From Microbacterium halimionae (GTDB lineage Bacteria > Actinomycetota > Actinomycetes > Actinomycetales > Microbacteriaceae): a stretch of 64,000 nucleotides of DNA. Of this stretch, positions 35,326 through 44,066 are shown piece by piece. Made by a program: the position numbers and the translations under genes. Positions within the stretch are counted from its first letter, which is position 1; every line of letters starts with the position of its first letter. Under the pieces are notes generated by a model. It saw only the letters and a program-made list of their open reading frames with translations. It made no database searches and was not told where the DNA came from. The stretch spans positions 434,001-498,000 of the forward strand of contig NZ_JAAOZB010000002.1 in assembly GCF_011761265.1 (NCBI RefSeq), given 5' to 3'.

Positions 35326-36498
35326 GTGTCTCTTTTGCGCTCAGATCGTTTTCCCGCGATCGTGCTGCTCGCCGCTGCCGCTCTCGGCTTGATAATCGCC
35401 AACTCCGCAGCTGGAGCGTTTGCACAAGACGTGCAACACGCCTACATCGGTATTCCCGGTGTGTTTGAACTTTCGGTCGGCCACTGGATTGCCGATGGAC
35501 TGCTCGTCTTGTTTTTCTTTGTCGTTGCGGTTGAACTTCAATACGAACTGACCAAGGGGCAGCTTGCCTCGGCACGAAAGGCGCTTCAGCCTGCGATTGC
35601 GGCGGCCGGTGGTGTGATTGTTCCGATCATTATTTTCTTGATTTTCACCGCCGGAAGTGATGTGACCTCCGGGTGGCCTATCCCGACCGCCACCGACATC
35701 GCCTTTGCGCTCGGTGTGCTTGCCATTTTCGGCCGCGGACTCCCGTCGGGCGTGCGTATCTTCTTGCTCGCGCTCGCGATCCTCGATGACATCGTCGGTA
35801 TCGTCTTCATCGCGGTGCTCTTCACTTCAGACGTGAATTACGGGCTTCTGGCCCTCTCTGTTGTGACAGTGGCTGCCTTCGGCTTCGTGAGCCGCAGACT
35901 CGATGGCCGTGCCCGTGGTGCCGTGATTGCACTCATGATCGTTTTGGCAATTGCTACCTGGGTGCTGGTGTACCTCTCCGGTGTGCACGCCACGATCGCG
36001 GGAGTCGCGCTCGGTCTGGTGATGGCACAACAGCCAGCGCTCCGGGTGCGCCACGAAATGGAGCCGTGGGTCAACGGCATCGTGCTGCCACTCTTTGCCC
36101 TGTCGTCGGCACTCGTGATCATTCCGAACGTTCCACTGTCCGAGCTTTCACCGGCGTTCTGGGGAATCTTGGTGGCGTTGCCGGTCGGCAAGATCCTCGG
36201 CATCATGGTGTTTGGCTGGATCTCACAACGGGTCGTCAAAGGTGGCGGAAAACGACTCCCGATTGGTGATCTCCTCGCGGCTGGAGCGCTGGGTGGAATC
36301 GGGTTCACGGTTTCGCTGCTGCTATCTGAACTCGCTTTCGCGACCAATGAAGAGGTGCGCGACGAAGCAACACTCGGTGTGCTGGGAGGCTCCGGCATCG
36401 CAGTCATTCTCGCGGCCGTCATCGTGTCGTGGCGCGCACGCTACTACCGTCGTATTGCCGCTTCGGAAGGTGCGGCAGAGAGCGCAGCGACAGCATGA
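35326..36498 (+). CDS. nhaA: Na+/H+ antiporter NhaA
   Basis: 390 residues with about twelve hydrophobic helices. NhaA exports Na+ in exchange for protons, controlling pH and sodium. Signature regions: VGHWIADGLLVLFFFVVAVELQYE near the first helices, PTATDIAFALGVLAIFG with the ion-binding aspartates around DIAF and LALAILDDIVGIV, and GGIGFTVSLLLSELAF near the end. The GTG at 35326 is chosen because GGAAGGAA at 35314-35321 precedes it; an in-frame ATG at 35290 would add a polar segment not seen in the family. The stop overlaps the mazG start by 4 bp. Confidence 0.95.
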   Translation: MSLLRSDRFPAIVLLAAAALGLIIANSAAGAFAQDVQHAYIGIPGVFELSVGHWIADGLLVLFFFVVAVELQYELTKGQLASARKALQPAIAAAGGVIVPIIIFLIFTAGSDVTSGWPIPTATDIAFALGVLAIFGRGLPSGVRIFLLALAILDDIVGIVFIAVLFTSDVNYGLLALSVVTVAAFGFVSRRLDGRARGAVIALMIVLAIATWVLVYLSGVHATIAGVALGLVMAQQPALRVRHEMEPWVNGIVLPLFALSSALVIIPNVPLSELSPAFWGILVALPVGKILGIMVFGWISQRVVKGGGKRLPIGDLLAAGALGGIGFTVSLLLSELAFATNEEVRDEATLGVLGGSGIAVILAAVIVSWRARYYRRIAASEGAAESAATA

Positions 36499-37142
36499 CG
36501 AACGATCCTCTGCGGGATGCCGCGAGAGCGATGCGCGATATTCGTGATCGCTGCGTCTGGACGCAGGGGATTGATCATCGTGACCTCGTGCCGTACCTGA
36601 TCGAAGAGAGCGCAGAACTTGTCGACGCGGTCGAGGCTGGCACGCGTGCCGATCTTCGCGAAGAGCTCGGAGATGTGCTCTGGCAGGTACTCTTCCACGC
36701 CGAGATCGCATCGCGCGACGTCGACGATCCATTTGATATCGACGACGTCGCGCGGGGCCTCACCGAGAAGATGGTGCGACGGCATCCGCATGTCTTTGCG
36801 GGGGAGACCGCCCGCACTCCCGAAGAAGTGCTCGTGCTATGGAATGCGGCGAAGGCTCTCGAAAAGCACGAGCGCCGCAGTGTGCTTGATGGAGTCTCGT
36901 CGCACATGCCGTCGCTCGCTCTCGCCCAAAAGGTGCTCGGTAAGGCCGCTCAGGTAGGCGTCTCTTCGGATGGAAGTGACACGGCACCCCTTTCTGAGGC
37001 ACAGCTCGGCGACGAGCTGCTCGCTCTTGTCGCGACGGCCAAAGCTCAAGGTTTTGACGCTGAACGTGCGCTTCGTGAGCGCGTGCGTCAGCTTGAAGAC
37101 GACATTCGTCGGGCTGAGCTGAAAGCCCCTCCGGCAACCTGA
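36495..37142 (+). CDS. mazG: MazG family nucleoside triphosphate pyrophosphohydrolase
   Basis: 215 residues. MazG hydrolyses (d)NTPs to monophosphates and PPi, cleaning up damaged nucleotides. The metal-binding motif is visible as LIEESAELVDAVEAG (EExxE at about 37-41) followed by LREELGDVLWQVLFHAEIA (ExxD). A LTEKMVRRHPHVF segment is typical. Compared with duplicated-domain MazG proteins, the second domain is reduced to a short helical tail. The ATG overlaps the nhaA stop (ATGA), and hisS follows 12 bp after its stop. Coupling to an antiporter gene is unusual and probably only positional. Confidence 0.93.
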   Translation: MTNDPLRDAARAMRDIRDRCVWTQGIDHRDLVPYLIEESAELVDAVEAGTRADLREELGDVLWQVLFHAEIASRDVDDPFDIDDVARGLTEKMVRRHPHVFAGETARTPEEVLVLWNAAKALEKHERRSVLDGVSSHMPSLALAQKVLGKAAQVGVSSDGSDTAPLSEAQLGDELLALVATAKAQGFDAERALRERVRQLEDDIRRAELKAPPAT

Positions 37143-37154
37143 GACAATAGGCAC

Positions 37155-38438
37155 GTGCCTTCGGTCAATCCTCCGCGCGGTATGCGCGACATCCTTCCTG
37201 CCGAAAAGAGTCGCCGCGAACGCGTGCTCACCGTCATCCGTGACCGCTATCGCGCTCATGGGTTCGACGAGATCGAAACGCCCGTCATGGAGGAATACGC
37301 CCGCTTGCACGCGGGCATCGGCGGCGACAACGAAAAACTCGCCTTCAATGTGATGAAGCGTGGACTTGATGCTGAGGCAATTCGTGCCGCAGCCGATAGC
37401 CCGGCGTCTCTGACAGATCTCGGCCTCCGCTACGACCTCACTGTGCCGTTGGCCCGGTATTACGCGAGCCACCGGGCCGAGCTGCCCACCGTCTTTCGTG
37501 CCATTCAGATCGCGCCGGTGTGGCGAGCTGAGCGTCCGCAAAAGGGACGGTATCGCCAATTCATGCAGTGCGATATCGACATCATTGGCGATGCATCGTC
37601 GCGGGCCGAAGCCGAACTTATCGTGGCGAGCCTCGACACTCTCGACGCGCTGGAACTGACCGGTGCGAGCGTTCGTATCAACGATCGGCGTGCGCTTATT
37701 TGGATGCTGGAATCTTTCGGTTTCAGCGAGACCGAGCGCCCCGGCGTGCTCATCACGATCGACAAACTCGACAAGGTCGGCGCTGACGGGGTGGTCGCGG
37801 AGCTTCGATCGCGAGAAGCGACGGCCCCGGCTGTGGATGCTTTCGAGATCTTCCTCAATCGAGAGCACGCCGTGGACGGCGGCGGCTTCGGAGACCAGCA
37901 GATTCGCGGCATGCTTCCTCCGGGAGCGCCGGACGAGATCGTTGATCACCTTGTCTCGCTCGGCGCAGCCGTGGCCTCCGCACGTCCCGGCGCCGATGTT
38001 CCCCTCGTCTTCGACCCCTTTCTCGTGCGTGGAATGGGTTACTACACCGGCACGATTTTCGAGTTGGCCCACCCGTCGGTGACGTATTCACTTGGCGGGG
38101 GCGGTCGCTACGACGGCATGATCGGTCGATTCCTCGGCCAAGAAGTGCCGGCGGTGGGCTTCTCCATCGGTTTCGAGCGCATTGTCGACCTGGTCGATTC
38201 GCAGGATTCGACAGACGCTCTGGCAGTCGTCATCGTCCACGACCGGGATGTGCCGACGGCAGAACTTCTCGCAGCGAAGAGCGCTCTCGTCGCAGATGGG
38301 GTGCGGGTGCGCCTTGAGCAACGCACAAAGAACTTGAAGGGTTTGCTGGAGCGCGCAGCATCCGATGGCTACCGACAGTTCGCCACTTTGCAGGCGGGCC
38401 AAGCGCCAGACACGCTCGATCTGAAGCCCCTGTCTTAA
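37155..38438 (+). CDS. hisS: Histidyl-tRNA synthetase
   Basis: 427 residues, a class II synthetase that charges tRNA-His. Motif 1 region PPRGMRDILP at the start, motif 2 with FRAIQIAPVWRAERPQKGRYRQF, the histidine-specific FLVRGMGYYTGTIFELAHP, and motif 3 VGFSIGFERI are all present. A C-terminal anticodon-binding domain begins near residue 340. The GTG start is close behind mazG; GACAAT stands 6 nt before it, so a second, leaderless transcript is possible. An ATP-phosphoribosyltransferase regulatory (HisZ) identity is unlikely because the histidine motifs are complete. Confidence 0.95.
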   Translation: MPSVNPPRGMRDILPAEKSRRERVLTVIRDRYRAHGFDEIETPVMEEYARLHAGIGGDNEKLAFNVMKRGLDAEAIRAAADSPASLTDLGLRYDLTVPLARYYASHRAELPTVFRAIQIAPVWRAERPQKGRYRQFMQCDIDIIGDASSRAEAELIVASLDTLDALELTGASVRINDRRALIWMLESFGFSETERPGVLITIDKLDKVGADGVVAELRSREATAPAVDAFEIFLNREHAVDGGGFGDQQIRGMLPPGAPDEIVDHLVSLGAAVASARPGADVPLVFDPFLVRGMGYYTGTIFELAHPSVTYSLGGGGRYDGMIGRFLGQEVPAVGFSIGFERIVDLVDSQDSTDALAVVIVHDRDVPTAELLAAKSALVADGVRVRLEQRTKNLKGLLERAASDGYRQFATLQAGQAPDTLDLKPLS

Positions 38439-38469
38439 ACCGGCAATTTGCCGTTCACCCCGAGCCCCC

Positions 38470-38498
38470 CTGGCAGCTGCCGCTCAGATCGCTAGACT
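38470..38498 (+). promoter_or_regulatory. Promoter of eno
   Basis: CTGGCA (38470-38475) and TAGACT (38493-38498) are 17 bp apart, a good match to a vegetative promoter. It would give a leader of about 50 nt ending in the AAGGAG ribosome-binding site of eno. Confidence 0.6.
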
Positions 38499-38525
38499 CG
38501 GGAGAGGACCGACGTTGCTCCGTGA

Positions 38526-39836
<1,311 letters not shown>

Positions 39837-39869
39837 GCACTAAGTACGGCAAGTAACGAAGGGGGAGTC

Positions 39870-40394
39870 ATGTCGAGACCGACGGCTCCCCCTTCTGCTG
39901 TCTCCGCGAAGTCGGCACAGCGGGCGAAGCCACCGACACGCAAGGTCGACGCGCGGGAGTGGCTCGGAGGCATCCGGCTCTCGGGCTTCATGGTCATCAT
40001 GCTGGGTCTTGTCGTGCTCGGAGTTTTTGTTCTCGTGCCGACCTTTGGCACGTACCTCGATCAGCGACAGCAAATCGAAGCGCTCGAAAACTCGATCCAA
40101 CTGACCAAAGATGACGTTGCCGACCTCGAGGCGCAGCGTGACCGGTGGAGTGACCCGGCGTACATCACGACTCAGGCAAGGGAGCGGCTCTACTACTTCA
40201 ACCCGGGCGAAGTTGGCTATCTCATCGACAACGACCTGCCAGATTCGGCCATCCCGCAAGAAGAAGCCCCGATCAGCACGGATGTCGAGCAGACGAAAAC
40301 AGACTGGATGACGCAGATGGTGCGCTCCGTCACGGCCGCGGGACTCGCGCAGACTGCGACCGAAGTGGATGACGACGGTACTCTGTCGCAGTGA
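39870..40394 (+). CDS. Septum formation initiator family protein (DivIC/FtsB-like)
   Basis: 174 residues. A basic, proline-containing cytoplasmic head (1-30) precedes one membrane helix at about 36-58. A coiled coil (about 63-95) follows, then the DPAYITTQARERLYYFNPGE motif typical of DivIC/FtsB proteins, and a polar tail. The protein belongs to the FtsQLB-like divisome subcomplex that links septal peptidoglycan synthesis to division. The position right after eno is a well-known actinobacterial and firmicute arrangement. GGGGGAG precedes the ATG. The stop overlaps the next start (GTGA). Confidence 0.93.
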   Translation: MSRPTAPPSAVSAKSAQRAKPPTRKVDAREWLGGIRLSGFMVIMLGLVVLGVFVLVPTFGTYLDQRQQIEALENSIQLTKDDVADLEAQRDRWSDPAYITTQARERLYYFNPGEVGYLIDNDLPDSAIPQEEAPISTDVEQTKTDWMTQMVRSVTAAGLAQTATEVDDDGTLSQ

Positions 40395-40921
40395 GTACTC
40401 CGCCTTTTGCACCCGTCACCGATGCAGAGTTGGCTGTCGTCCGCGCTCAACTCGGACGCCCCGCCCGCGGAGTGGTAGGAATTGCCGCGCGCTGTGTGTG
40501 CGGCAACCCGACGGTTGTCGCAACGACGCCTCGGCTCGATGACGGCACGCCCTTTCCGACGTTTTATTACCTCACGCACCCCGGTGCGACTGCCGCTATG
40601 TCTGTGCTCGAAGCCGAACACATCATGCGCGAGCTGCAAGATTCGCTCGCAGAAGATGAAGAGATCGCTGCCGCGTATACGCGTGCTCATGAGGCCTATC
40701 TAGCCGATCGCGCGCAGTATGGCGACGTCGAAGAGATCAAGGGAATTTCCGCCGGGGGCATGCCGGTGCGCGTCAAGTGTCTGCACGCCCTCGCCGGTCA
40801 TGCTCTTGCCGCGGGCCCCGGAGTGAACCCCATCGGTGACGCAGCCCTCGCGCGTAGTTCATGGTCTCCCGAGCGCTGCACGTGCGCCGAGCCGAATGCT
40901 GCGAGTACAGCAGCGCGATGA
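40391..40921 (+). CDS. DUF501 domain-containing protein
   Basis: 176 residues. The DUF501 core is recognisable: VRAQLGRPARGVVGIAARC, CGNPTVVATTPRLDDGTPFPTFYYLTHP, an acidic helical stretch, and VKCLHALAGHALAAGPGVNPIG. Cysteines in RCVCG, VKC and the C-terminal CTCAEP could bind metal, and the CLHALxGH element is shared with the family. Function is unknown; its constant place between divIC and a phosphatase or peptidase in actinobacteria hints at a division or envelope role. It overlaps divIC and the peptidase gene by 4 bp at each end. Confidence 0.9.
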   Translation: MSTPPFAPVTDAELAVVRAQLGRPARGVVGIAARCVCGNPTVVATTPRLDDGTPFPTFYYLTHPGATAAMSVLEAEHIMRELQDSLAEDEEIAAAYTRAHEAYLADRAQYGDVEEIKGISAGGMPVRVKCLHALAGHALAAGPGVNPIGDAALARSSWSPERCTCAEPNAASTAAR

Positions 40922-42198
40922 AACGGCCTTTCATTGCCGCGGCAACGGGCACCCTTGTGGCCGCTCTCGCCCTGATTCTCACCGCGGGTGCCGCGGTGCC
41001 AGCGACTCCCAACGTCGATCCTGTTCGTCAAGCTGAGTACTGGCTCGACGATTATGGCGTGAGCGCGGCGTGGCAAACGACGCGGGGTGTCGGTACGCGT
41101 ATCGCGATTATCGACACTGGTATCGGATTCGCACCCGAGTTCGAGGGCGCTGTTGTTGGGGGTACTGACATGTCGGGCCTCGGGTCGCCAGACGGTCGCA
41201 CTCCGGTCGGCGGCTCTGACTCCAACCACGGGAGTTGGGTCGCGTCGCTCGCGGCCTCGCGTGGCCTCCCTGATGGCACCGGGATGCTGGGCGTCGCCCC
41301 GCAGGCAGAGTTGCTGTCAGTGTCGGTCGGTTTCGGCGTGGAGTCGTCGGTGCCGTTCGTGACACAGGTGGCCGAAGGCATCCGCTGGGCTGTTGATAAC
41401 GGCGCCGACGTGATCAACATGTCGTTTACGACGAACACTTTGGACTGGGATCCGAGCTGGGATGACGCATTCTTGTACGCGTTCGATCACAATGTCGTGG
41501 TCGTTGTCGCCGCGGGTAACCGAGGTGCGGGTACCGACCAGATCGGGGCTCCCGCAACTATTCCTGGTGTGCTCGTTGTTGGTGGAGTTGACCCGGAGGG
41601 CAACGCGAGTCAAGAGGCCTCAACACAGGGTGTGACGATCGGTGTTTCGGCGCCCAGCGAGCGCCTGCTGGGCGTCTCGGCAGACGGTGATGTTGTCGTG
41701 TGGAACGGTACGAGCGGTGCCGCGCCAATCGTTTCGGCTGTCGCCGCTCTCGTGCGTTCTGCCGACCCGGGGATGAGTGCGGCTGATGTCATCAACCACG
41801 TAGTTTCGACCGCAACCCCGGCAGCTGCGGCGACGTCAGTTCCCGACGTGCTGTATGGCTACGGGCTTGTCAACGCAGAGGCGGCGGTAACCACGTGGCT
41901 TCCGTCGGTGACGGAAAACCCGATGGGCAGCCTCGCGGAGTGGATCCGCCTCTATCGACGTGCCGACGCCGGGAGCGACCCTGAGCCGAGCACCAACCCT
42001 GTAACGATAGCTCCGCTCGAGCCGCCAGAAGAGGCGGTAACCGAAGCGTCAGCGCTCATACCGACCGCTGAATCCTTGACGTATGGCACTCTTCCGCTCG
42101 TTGCGGTGACTGTCCCGGCTATACTGGGAGCGCTCGGCGTCACTGCTGCTGTCCGACGTATCCGTTCGGCGCGCCACTCTCGTACGCCAACCCGTTAA
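40918..42198 (+). CDS. S8 family serine peptidase, mycosin-like membrane-anchored subtilase
   Basis: 426 residues. A signal peptide (about 1-26), a subtilase domain with catalytic D66 in IAIIDTGIG, H104 in SDSNHGSWVAS, oxyanion N201 in AAGNRG and S266 in NGTSGAAPIVS, a Pro/Glu-rich spacer, and one C-terminal helix near 388-410 with a basic end. This is the layout of mycosins (MycP), which stay on the outer face of the membrane. Mycosins of type VII secretion loci sit beside Esx/Ecc genes; none is present here, so the substrate is open. The ATG overlaps the DUF501 stop by 4 bp. Confidence 0.92.
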   Translation: MKRPFIAAATGTLVAALALILTAGAAVPATPNVDPVRQAEYWLDDYGVSAAWQTTRGVGTRIAIIDTGIGFAPEFEGAVVGGTDMSGLGSPDGRTPVGGSDSNHGSWVASLAASRGLPDGTGMLGVAPQAELLSVSVGFGVESSVPFVTQVAEGIRWAVDNGADVINMSFTTNTLDWDPSWDDAFLYAFDHNVVVVVAAGNRGAGTDQIGAPATIPGVLVVGGVDPEGNASQEASTQGVTIGVSAPSERLLGVSADGDVVVWNGTSGAAPIVSAVAALVRSADPGMSAADVINHVVSTATPAAAATSVPDVLYGYGLVNAEAAVTTWLPSVTENPMGSLAEWIRLYRRADAGSDPEPSTNPVTIAPLEPPEEAVTEASALIPTAESLTYGTLPLVAVTVPAILGALGVTAAVRRIRSARHSRTPTR

Positions 42199-42219
42199 AT
42201 GTCTAGGAGTAATTCCACT

Positions 42220-43761
42220 GTGACTAGCACTGTGCCCAAGATCCTCGTTGTCGGTGGCGGATACGCCGGTTTTTACACCGCATGGAAGCTCGAAAAGCAC
42301 TTGCGTAAGGGCGAAGCTGAGGTCACCATGGTTGACCCCCTGCCTTACATGACCTACCAGCCGTTCCTTCCCGAGATTGCTGCCGGCGAGATCGAGCCAC
42401 GCCACGCTGTCGTCGGCCACCGTCGCCATCTCAAGACCACCAAGGTGATTGGCGCGAAAGTCACTGGCATCAATCACGCCACCAAGTCTGCGACGATCAC
42501 GCCGCTCGTGGGGGAGCCCTGGACCGAGACCTACGACCAGATCGTCGTCACCGCGGGGGCCGTATCGCGCACCTTCCCGATCCCCGGTATCGCCGACAAT
42601 GCCATCGGGCTCAAGTCGATCGAAGAGGCAGTTGCTATCCGCGACCGCATCATCACGAACTTCAACAAGGCTGAAAACCTCCCCGCTGGTCCCGAGCGCG
42701 ACCGTCTGCTGACGGTCGTTGTTGTCGGCGGTGGATTCGCCGGAATCGAAGTCTTCGCCGAGCTTCGTGCGATGGCATCCTCGCTGCTGAAGAATCGCCC
42801 CAACATCCGTTTCGAAGACACGCACTTCCACCTCATCGAAGCCATGGGGCGCATCATGCCCGAGGTTTCGCTGAAGACATCGGAGTGGGTGTTGAAGGAC
42901 CTCGCCAAGCGTGGCGCACACGTTCACCTCGACACTCAGGTGAAGGGTGCCGTTGACGGAAACGTCGAGATTTCAACCGGTGAAGTAATCCCAAGTGATG
43001 TGATCATCTGGACCGCCGGAGTTATGGCCAACCCGACCGTCGTTCGCGGCGGCGACCTTCCTGTCGAAGAGCGCGGTCGCATCCAGACCCGGGCCGACCT
43101 TCGGGTTGGTACTGCCGAGGAGCCCTTGGAGGGCGCCTGGGCCGCGGGTGACGTAGCAGCAGTTCCCGACCTCAGTGGTGGCGGCGTAGGCGGCTTCTGT
43201 GTGCCGAATGCTCAGCACGCCGTGCGTCAGGCAAAGCTGATGGCCAAGAACGTTGTTGCTGTTCTGCGCGGAGAGCTTCCTCGTGAGTACAAGCACAAGA
43301 ACCTCGGTGCCGTTGCGGGCCTTGGCCTCTACAACGGTGTCTTCCAGTCCGGCAACATCGCGCTCAAGGGCTTCATCGCCTGGTGTGCACACCGCGGCTA
43401 CCACGGTCTGGCTATGCCGTCGTGGGAGCGCAAGTGGCGCGTCATTGGTGACTGGTGGCTCAACTTCTGGATGGGCCGCGACAACGTTTCGCTTCTCGCC
43501 GTGCAGACGCCGCGTCAGTACTTCGCTGAATTCGCAACGCGTCCGCGTCCGGCCGAGCCCGAGGCCAAGCCCGCTGAAGAGGAGGCTCCGGCCGCGAAAA
43601 AGCCTGCTGCCAAGAAGGCTCCTGCGACGAAAGCCGCGTCAGCTGAGAACGCTGCAGCTCCCGCGGATGCAGCATCCGCTCCAGCCGCGAAGAAGCCCGC
43701 TGCCAAGAAGCCTGCTGTGAAGAAGGCAGCAACGCCGAAGACTGACGCCACCGAAAGCTGA
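42220..43761 (+). CDS. Type II NADH dehydrogenase (NDH-2)
   Basis: 513 residues from the GTG at 42220. NDH-2 passes electrons from NADH to menaquinone without pumping protons. FAD fold: ILVVGGGYAGFYTAWKLE; NADH fold: VVVGGGFAGIEVFAEL; a quinone-side segment AAGDVAAVPD follows, and an amphipathic C-terminal region (WWLNFWMGRDNVSLL) binds the membrane. The final 70 or so residues are Ala/Lys/Pro repeats (AKKPAAKK units), not part of the fold. AGGAGT at 42205-42210 best serves the GTG at 42220; an ATG at 42199 directly after the peptidase stop, or a GTG at 42232, are alternatives. Confidence 0.92.
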   Translation: MTSTVPKILVVGGGYAGFYTAWKLEKHLRKGEAEVTMVDPLPYMTYQPFLPEIAAGEIEPRHAVVGHRRHLKTTKVIGAKVTGINHATKSATITPLVGEPWTETYDQIVVTAGAVSRTFPIPGIADNAIGLKSIEEAVAIRDRIITNFNKAENLPAGPERDRLLTVVVVGGGFAGIEVFAELRAMASSLLKNRPNIRFEDTHFHLIEAMGRIMPEVSLKTSEWVLKDLAKRGAHVHLDTQVKGAVDGNVEISTGEVIPSDVIIWTAGVMANPTVVRGGDLPVEERGRIQTRADLRVGTAEEPLEGAWAAGDVAAVPDLSGGGVGGFCVPNAQHAVRQAKLMAKNVVAVLRGELPREYKHKNLGAVAGLGLYNGVFQSGNIALKGFIAWCAHRGYHGLAMPSWERKWRVIGDWWLNFWMGRDNVSLLAVQTPRQYFAEFATRPRPAEPEAKPAEEEAPAAKKPAAKKAPATKAASAENAAAPADAASAPAAKKPAAKKPAVKKAATPKTDATES

Positions 43762-43796
43762 AGTCGCGTTACGGTGGATTCGCCGTAGTTGGTGAT

Positions 43797-43869
43797 GCCC
43801 CCGTAGCCCAATGGCAGAGGCAGGCGACTTAAAATCGCTCCAGTATGGGTTCGAGTCCCATCGGGGGTA
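43797..43869 (+). tRNA. tRNA with anticodon TAA (Leu by codon), short variable loop
   Basis: 73-nt cloverleaf: acceptor GCCCCCG with CGGGGGT (first pair G-U), D-arm GCC/GGC with GG in the loop, anticodon arm GGCGA-CTTAAAA-TCGCT (anticodon TAA), variable loop of five bases, T-arm ATGGG-TTCGAGT-CCCAT, no encoded CCA. UUA is a leucine codon, but leucine tRNAs normally carry a long extra arm, which is missing here. Confidence 0.85.
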
Positions 43870-43907
43870 CTGCAAGAATTGGCGCTGAGAAAATTGTCTC
43901 CGGTGAT

Positions 43908-43942
43908 ACGGCCCCCATCAGTTTTCGGCTGATGGGGGCCGT
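43908..43942 (+). terminator. Hairpin after the tRNA, possible terminator
   Basis: A 14-bp perfect stem (43908-43921 with 43929-43942) encloses a 7-nt TTTTCGG loop. No T-run follows, so termination is uncertain; it may mark the tRNA transcript end. The remaining bases to 44066 show nothing else I can support. Confidence 0.5.
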
Positions 43943-44066
43943 TCGCTGTCTAGCCGCTGTTGTCGGAGGCGAGTCCGCCTGCATCCGAAGTGGTGCCCTA
44001 GTATTGTCCGCTTCGGCGAGGCGGCGGCAGCAGCCTGCGTCTGCGAGGCTCGTGTGCGCCTTTACC

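Noticed and set aside
36837..38072. A 411-codon antisense frame over hisS
   Set aside because: Histidyl-tRNA synthetase motifs are complete on the plus strand; the antisense product resembles nothing.
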